The translations under genes and the position numbers were made by a program. A DNA stretch of 64,000 bases from positions 491,426 to 555,425 of the forward strand of contig NZ_BAABHJ010000023.1 in NCBI RefSeq assembly GCF_039542035.1, read 5' to 3'. Below are positions 60,850 through 64,000 of this stretch, piece after piece. The DNA comes from Actinoallomurus liliacearum (GTDB lineage: Bacteria > Actinomycetota > Actinomycetes > Streptosporangiales > Streptosporangiaceae). Position 1 is the stretch's first letter, and every line of letters starts with the position of its first letter. Below the pieces are notes generated by a model. It saw nothing but the letters and a program-made list of their open reading frames with translations. It did no database searches and was not told the DNA's origin.

Positions 60850-62241
60850 ATGTCTGCCGAGCCCCAAGACCGTGCGCCTGGACGACGCCGCGAACGCACC
60901 CATCTCCTCTATCTGATGGTGATCGCGGCGGTGATCGCCGGTGTCGTCGTCGGTCTCACCGCGCCCGGGTTCGCGGTCGAGCTCAAGCCGCTGGGGACCG
61001 GCTTCGTCAACCTCATCAAGATGATGATCAGTCCGATCATCTTCTGCACGATCGTGCTCGGTGTCGGCTCGGTCGCCAAGGCCGCCAAGGTCGGTGCGGT
61101 CGGCGGCCTCGCCCTCGGCTACTTCCTCCTGACGTCCACCGTCGCGCTGGCGATCGGGCTCGTCGTCGGCAACCTGCTCCACCCCGGAGCGGGCCTGCAC
61201 CTCACCCAGGCGCTGCGCCAGTCCGGTCACGCGCAGGCGTCCGACGCGAGTGAGGGAGCCGTCGACTTCCTGCTCGGCGTCATCCCCAAGACCCTCGTGT
61301 CCGCCTTCACCGAGGGCCAGGTCCTGCAGACGCTGCTGGTCGCGCTGCTCACCGGTTTCGCCCTCCAGTCGATGGGCCGCGCCGGCGCGCCGGTCCTTCG
61401 AGGCGTCGAGCACATTCAGCGCCTGGTGTTCCGGATCCTGGCGATCGTGATGTGGGCCGCCCCGGTCGGGGCGTTCGGCGCGATGGCGGCCGTGGTCGGC
61501 GCCACCGGCCTCGACGCGCTCAAGAGCCTTGCCGTCATCATGATCGGCTTCTACCTCACCTGTGCGATCTTCGTCTCCGTCATCCTGGGCGCGGTGCTGT
61601 GGCTCGTCGCGCGGATCAACGTCTTCGCCCTGCTGCGCTACCTCGGCCGTGAGTTCCTGCTCATCGTCTCCACCTCGTCCTCCGAGACCGCGCTCCCGCG
61701 CCTCATCGCGAAGATGGAGCATCTCGGCGTGAGCCGGTCCGTCTCCGGCCTCACCGTCTCGACCGGCTACTCCTTCAACCTCGACGGCACCGCCATCTAC
61801 CTCACGATGGCGTCCCTCTTCATCGCCAACGCGACCGGCGCGCCCATGTCGATCGGCCAGCAGATATCGCTGCTCGTCTTCATGGTCGTGGCCTCCAAGG
61901 GCGCCGCCGGGGTCACCGGTGCGGGTCTGGCCACCCTCGCCGGCGGCCTGCAGTCCCACCGGCCCGACCTCGTCGACGGCGTCGGCCTCATCGTCGGCAT
62001 CGACCGCTTCATGTCGGAGGCCCGGGCCGTCACCAACTTCGCCGGCAACGCGGTCGCGACCGTCATCATCGGAACGGTCACCAGGGAGTTCGACCGCGAC
62101 CGCGCCCGTGAGGTCCTCGCCGGGCAGGTGCCGTTCGACGAGACGACCCTCCTGGACGACCGGCCGTCCGCCGAGCCCGGCACCGTCCCCCCGCCGGCCG
62201 CGCCGGGAGACACGGCGACGCCCGCCCCCGCGAACGCCTGA
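60850..62241 (+). CDS. dctA: C4-dicarboxylate:cation symporter DctA
   Basis: Imports succinate, fumarate or malate with protons or sodium; 463 residues. Family motifs are MMISPIIFCTIVLGVGS, STSSSETALPRL (re-entrant loop HP1 serine-rich motif), STGYSFNLDGTAIYLTMAS and VASKGAAGVTGAG (HP2). About eight TM helices are visible. A perfect AAGGAGG lies 5 bases before the ATG. The C-terminal 35 residues are Pro/Ala-rich. It is divergent from the CitA-type two-component system, the usual arrangement for substrate-induced DctA, and ends in a strong terminator. Confidence 0.95.
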   Translation: MSAEPQDRAPGRRRERTHLLYLMVIAAVIAGVVVGLTAPGFAVELKPLGTGFVNLIKMMISPIIFCTIVLGVGSVAKAAKVGAVGGLALGYFLLTSTVALAIGLVVGNLLHPGAGLHLTQALRQSGHAQASDASEGAVDFLLGVIPKTLVSAFTEGQVLQTLLVALLTGFALQSMGRAGAPVLRGVEHIQRLVFRILAIVMWAAPVGAFGAMAAVVGATGLDALKSLAVIMIGFYLTCAIFVSVILGAVLWLVARINVFALLRYLGREFLLIVSTSSSETALPRLIAKMEHLGVSRSVSGLTVSTGYSFNLDGTAIYLTMASLFIANATGAPMSIGQQISLLVFMVVASKGAAGVTGAGLATLAGGLQSHRPDLVDGVGLIVGIDRFMSEARAVTNFAGNAVATVIIGTVTREFDRDRAREVLAGQVPFDETTLLDDRPSAEPGTVPPPAAPGDTATPAPANA

Positions 62242-62255
62242 CTCACCCTGGCCGT

Positions 62256-62301
62256 CGAACGCCCGCGCGACTCGACCGTGTTCGAGTTGCGCGGGCGTTC
62301 G
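62256..62301. terminator. terminator after dctA
   Basis: Twenty-base arms (62256-62275 and 62282-62301) pair throughout with a single G-U, around a 6-base loop. The hairpin separates dctA from the tRNA. Confidence 0.85.
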
Positions 62302-62341
62302 TGGGCAGGCAAGGTAGTGGGGCTTGATGCTCGCTACCCTC

Positions 62342-62415
<74 letters not shown>

Positions 62416-62463
62416 CTCGCTCAAGCAGTTCGATCACCTCGCTGAGCCGAAGGCGGCAAGACG

Positions 62464-62506
62464 GACGCCTCGCGCCGGCCGTCGGGTGAGGCCGCCGCGA
62501 GGCGTC
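62464..62506. terminator. hairpin between the tRNA and the DUF642-like gene
   Basis: GACGCCTCGCG and CGCGAGGCGTC form a perfect 11-base stem around a 21-base loop. It ends 12 bases beyond the stop of the minus-strand gene and can serve both directions. Confidence 0.65.
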
Positions 62507-62518
62507 GGTCGATGAGAA

Positions 62519-63169
62519 TCAGATGTGGCCGAAGCGGCAGTCCATCGGGTGCGTCGGGCTGACCGAGACGGCGTCGATCACCGGGCCGAAGGCGCCGGCC
62601 GTGGCGCTCCCGAAGGCGAGGGTGACCGCAGGGCCGAGGGCGCGGAACCTGAACCGCTGCGGGACGTATCCCATGTCCGCCCGCGTCTTGCCGGTCGTGT
62701 CGAAGGCGAAGTTCCGCTGGTTCGCCGGGTGGCCCATGCCGTGCTGCGTCACTCGCAGGAATCCGCGCTTGACCGCCGGCCCGCCGTCCGGATTCCCGGC
62801 GAGGGAGAACGTGACGTTGTAGCAGCCGCCGAAATGGGTGGGGACGGACTGCTCGACCGTTCCGGCGGTGTTCCCGTCGAGGTCGATGGACTGGTTCCCC
62901 TCCGCGGCCTGCCAGAAGCCGGAGCCGATCAGGTCGACGTTTCCGTCGGCGACCCTCCAGGGGCTGATCTCGGCCCCGGTGTTGAACGTCGTGAAGGAGT
63001 TCGCGGGGACGACCGGGTTCTCGAAGCCGCCGTTGGAGAAGGGCGGCATCGCGGTGTTCTGGGCGTGGGCGGACTGGGCGGCGGTCATGCACAGGGTGAG
63101 GGTGGCCGCCGCCGGAAGCGCGGTGATCGTCCGCCTGACGCGTGGGCTGAGGGTCAATGAAACCGCCAT
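62519..63169 (-). CDS. secreted DUF642 / choice-of-anchor-C-like protein
   Basis: An exported protein of 216 residues. ATG 63169 follows GGAG by 6 bases. The signal peptide (RRTITALPAAATLTLCMTA, cleavage near SAHAQ) precedes a beta-sandwich domain. Conserved family features are NGGFENP at the mature N-terminus, ISPWRVADGNVDLIGSGFW, EGNQSIDLDGN and GTVEQSVPT. This fits DUF642/choice-of-anchor C proteins, whose beta-sandwich resembles carbohydrate-binding domains. The function is unknown; cell-wall or polysaccharide binding is plausible. It is a single-gene unit. Confidence 0.8.
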   Translation of the reverse strand: MAVSLTLSPRVRRTITALPAAATLTLCMTAAQSAHAQNTAMPPFSNGGFENPVVPANSFTTFNTGAEISPWRVADGNVDLIGSGFWQAAEGNQSIDLDGNTAGTVEQSVPTHFGGCYNVTFSLAGNPDGGPAVKRGFLRVTQHGMGHPANQRNFAFDTTGKTRADMGYVPQRFRFRALGPAVTLAFGSATAGAFGPVIDAVSVSPTHPMDCRFGHI

Positions 63170-63690
63170 GCTTTTCTCCTGGTCTCGGCGTGGTCTGTAC
63201 GCGGCGTATCGATTGGCCGGAATGGGCATTGGAACGCCCGATCGAATTCACCTGTCACGCACTGTAATCAAGTGATCTTGCTCTGTATTCGAGCGATCGG
63301 AACCTGGAGGGGATATGGACGGCCTGTTGCTCGTCGTTTACCGGTCGTGCGGCGAGGCGTCGCCGACCGCCTTGTGGCCTATGTCGGGATCAGTGGTTTT
63401 GGCCGGATGTGGTCAGGGTGGAAAGTAAAAGCCTGCTGCGGGCAATGCGTCGGGCCGGCCGCCCGTCGAACGCCGCGCCGGCGGCCGAATCCCGTCGCCG
63501 CGCAGTTCGCGCGGGGGTTCCCGGGGGCATCCCCGGTCCCCTTGGTTCTCAGGAGTCACATCGGCATCCGGGCGAGCGGATGCCGGGCTCGACGTTCTAC
63601 GCGGTTTCGACGGGCCGACGCTACTTTGAGGCTTGTATCCGTCACTGCGCGTGGGACACTGGGCGGATTCCGGTGTCCTGAGGGGAGCGC
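63170..63690. other. 521-bp intergenic region between divergent DUF642-like and XRE genes
   Basis: I see no supported gene here. It must hold both divergent promoters. CGGCATCCG-GGCGAG-CGGATGCCG (63562-63585) is a perfect 9-base hairpin. The part from 63250 to 63290 is relatively AT-rich (ACTGTAATCAAGTGATC) and may contain the DUF642-gene promoter. An open plus-strand frame across 63272-63694 lacks a ribosome site and family features. Confidence 0.5.
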
Positions 63691-64000
63691 ATGATCGGTT
63701 CTGCGCCTGATGGCGAGAAGGCCGTGAGCAGCATGTTCGGTCATCATCGTGGTGGGCCGACGGTGCTGCGTATTGTGCTGGGGTCGCAGTTGCGGCGGTT
63801 GCGTGAGGCGCGGGGGATCACGTGTGAGGAGGCCGGTGAGGCGATCCGGGCGTCGCATTCGAAGATCAGCCGGATGGAGTTGGGGCGGGTTCGGTTCCGG
63901 TCGCGGGATGTGTCGGATCTGCTGAGTTTGTATGGGGTTGCCGATCAGAAGGAGCGGTCGGCGATGTTGGCGTTGGCGGAGCGGGCGAATGAGCCGGGGT
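63691..64000 (+). CDS. XRE-family regulator, probably DUF5753 type (3' end outside window)
   Basis: ATG at 63691 follows GGGGAG by 3-5 bases; 103 residues are visible before the window ends. The Cro/C1 HTH spans about residues 25-80: VLRIVLGSQLRRLREARGI, then CEEAGEAIRASHSKISRME and LGRVRFRSRDVSDLLSLYGV. This opening matches the XRE/DUF5753 family seen at 6200-7021, so a DUF5753 domain and perhaps a DUF397 gene should follow outside the window. Codons end mostly in G (TTG, GTG, GCG, CGG) rather than C, unlike most genes in the window. Confidence 0.85.
   Translation, partial: MIGSAPDGEKAVSSMFGHHRGGPTVLRIVLGSQLRRLREARGITCEEAGEAIRASHSKISRMELGRVRFRSRDVSDLLSLYGVADQKERSAMLALAERANEPG

Noticed and set aside
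63272..63694. A 140-codon plus-strand ORF before the XRE gene
   Set aside because: No ribosome site and no recognisable feature; it overlaps the XRE start region and is mostly Arg/Ala-rich by composition.

Overview
The window is about 64 kb of very GC-rich DNA. It has actinomycete gene families (XRE/DUF5753 with DUF397, SARP/AfsR and LAL regulators, DUF7144, an actinobacterial dgt-dnaG-sigma neighbourhood, an ECF41 sigma with its AhpD-like partner), abundant GTG/TTG starts, and several genes whose -10 box lies 6-9 bases from the start codon (leaderless transcripts). A filamentous actinomycete, perhaps Streptosporangiales/Thermomonosporaceae, fits best; this is inferred from gene content only. 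The window looks chromosomal: housekeeping genes and tRNAs are spread through it and there is no integrase, transposase, CRISPR array or phage block.

Layout. 1-6 kb: the 3' part of glycyl-tRNA synthetase, then an acid-catabolism operon (MHS-type transporter, acyl-CoA ligase, crotonase) divergent from a LysR regulator. 6-9.3 kb: a small signalling island (DUF397, XRE/DUF5753, a GHKL ATPase and an archaeal-type AAA ATPase behind a 44-bp dyad). 9.3-12.1 kb: a secreted low-complexity protein and a fused SecDF gene split by one in-frame TAG. 12.3-18.5 kb: GH15 hydrolase, pyruvate phosphate dikinase, a YdcF-like protein and a PPOX flavoenzyme with a SoxR-like promoter. 18.8-22.1 kb: two CBM2-FN3-GH18 chitinases with nearly identical accessory modules. 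22.3-29.3 kb: DUF7144 protein, M48 protease, Nudix hydrolase, dGTPase, ferredoxin reductase, and ECF41 sigma plus its AhpD-like partner with a matching promoter. 29.3-34 kb: a sugar-type ABC ATPase, DnaG primase and an RpoD-family sigma factor. 34-36.5 kb: iron-box-controlled EfeO-EfeB. 36.6-39.8 kb: a GH63-type hydrolase, small proteins, tRNA-Asn and a secreted CHAP-like protein. 39.7-50.4 kb: a large SARP regulator, SigE, a sulfite-oxidase-type molybdoenzyme, a MalY-like PLP enzyme, a GlcD-like flavoprotein and a LAL regulator with a leader ORF. 50.6-57.5 kb: a GMC oxidoreductase, an alpha/beta hydrolase with a Cys nucleophile, and a LAL regulator. 57.7-62.3 kb: a GHKL ATPase with phased iterons, then a CitA/DctS-type two-component system divergent from dctA. 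62.3-64 kb: a CAU-anticodon tRNA, a DUF642-like secreted protein and the start of a second XRE/DUF5753 gene.

The observations most worth a second look are the SecDF nonsense codon, the 44-bp dyad before the AAA ATPase, the 12-bp phased iterons at 58.3 kb, the leaderless leader ORF coupled to a LAL regulator, the 69-bp tandem duplication carrying a Shine-Dalgarno at the hydrolase/GMC junction, and the LAL-hydrolase-GMC cluster itself, whose substrate cannot be read from the sequence.
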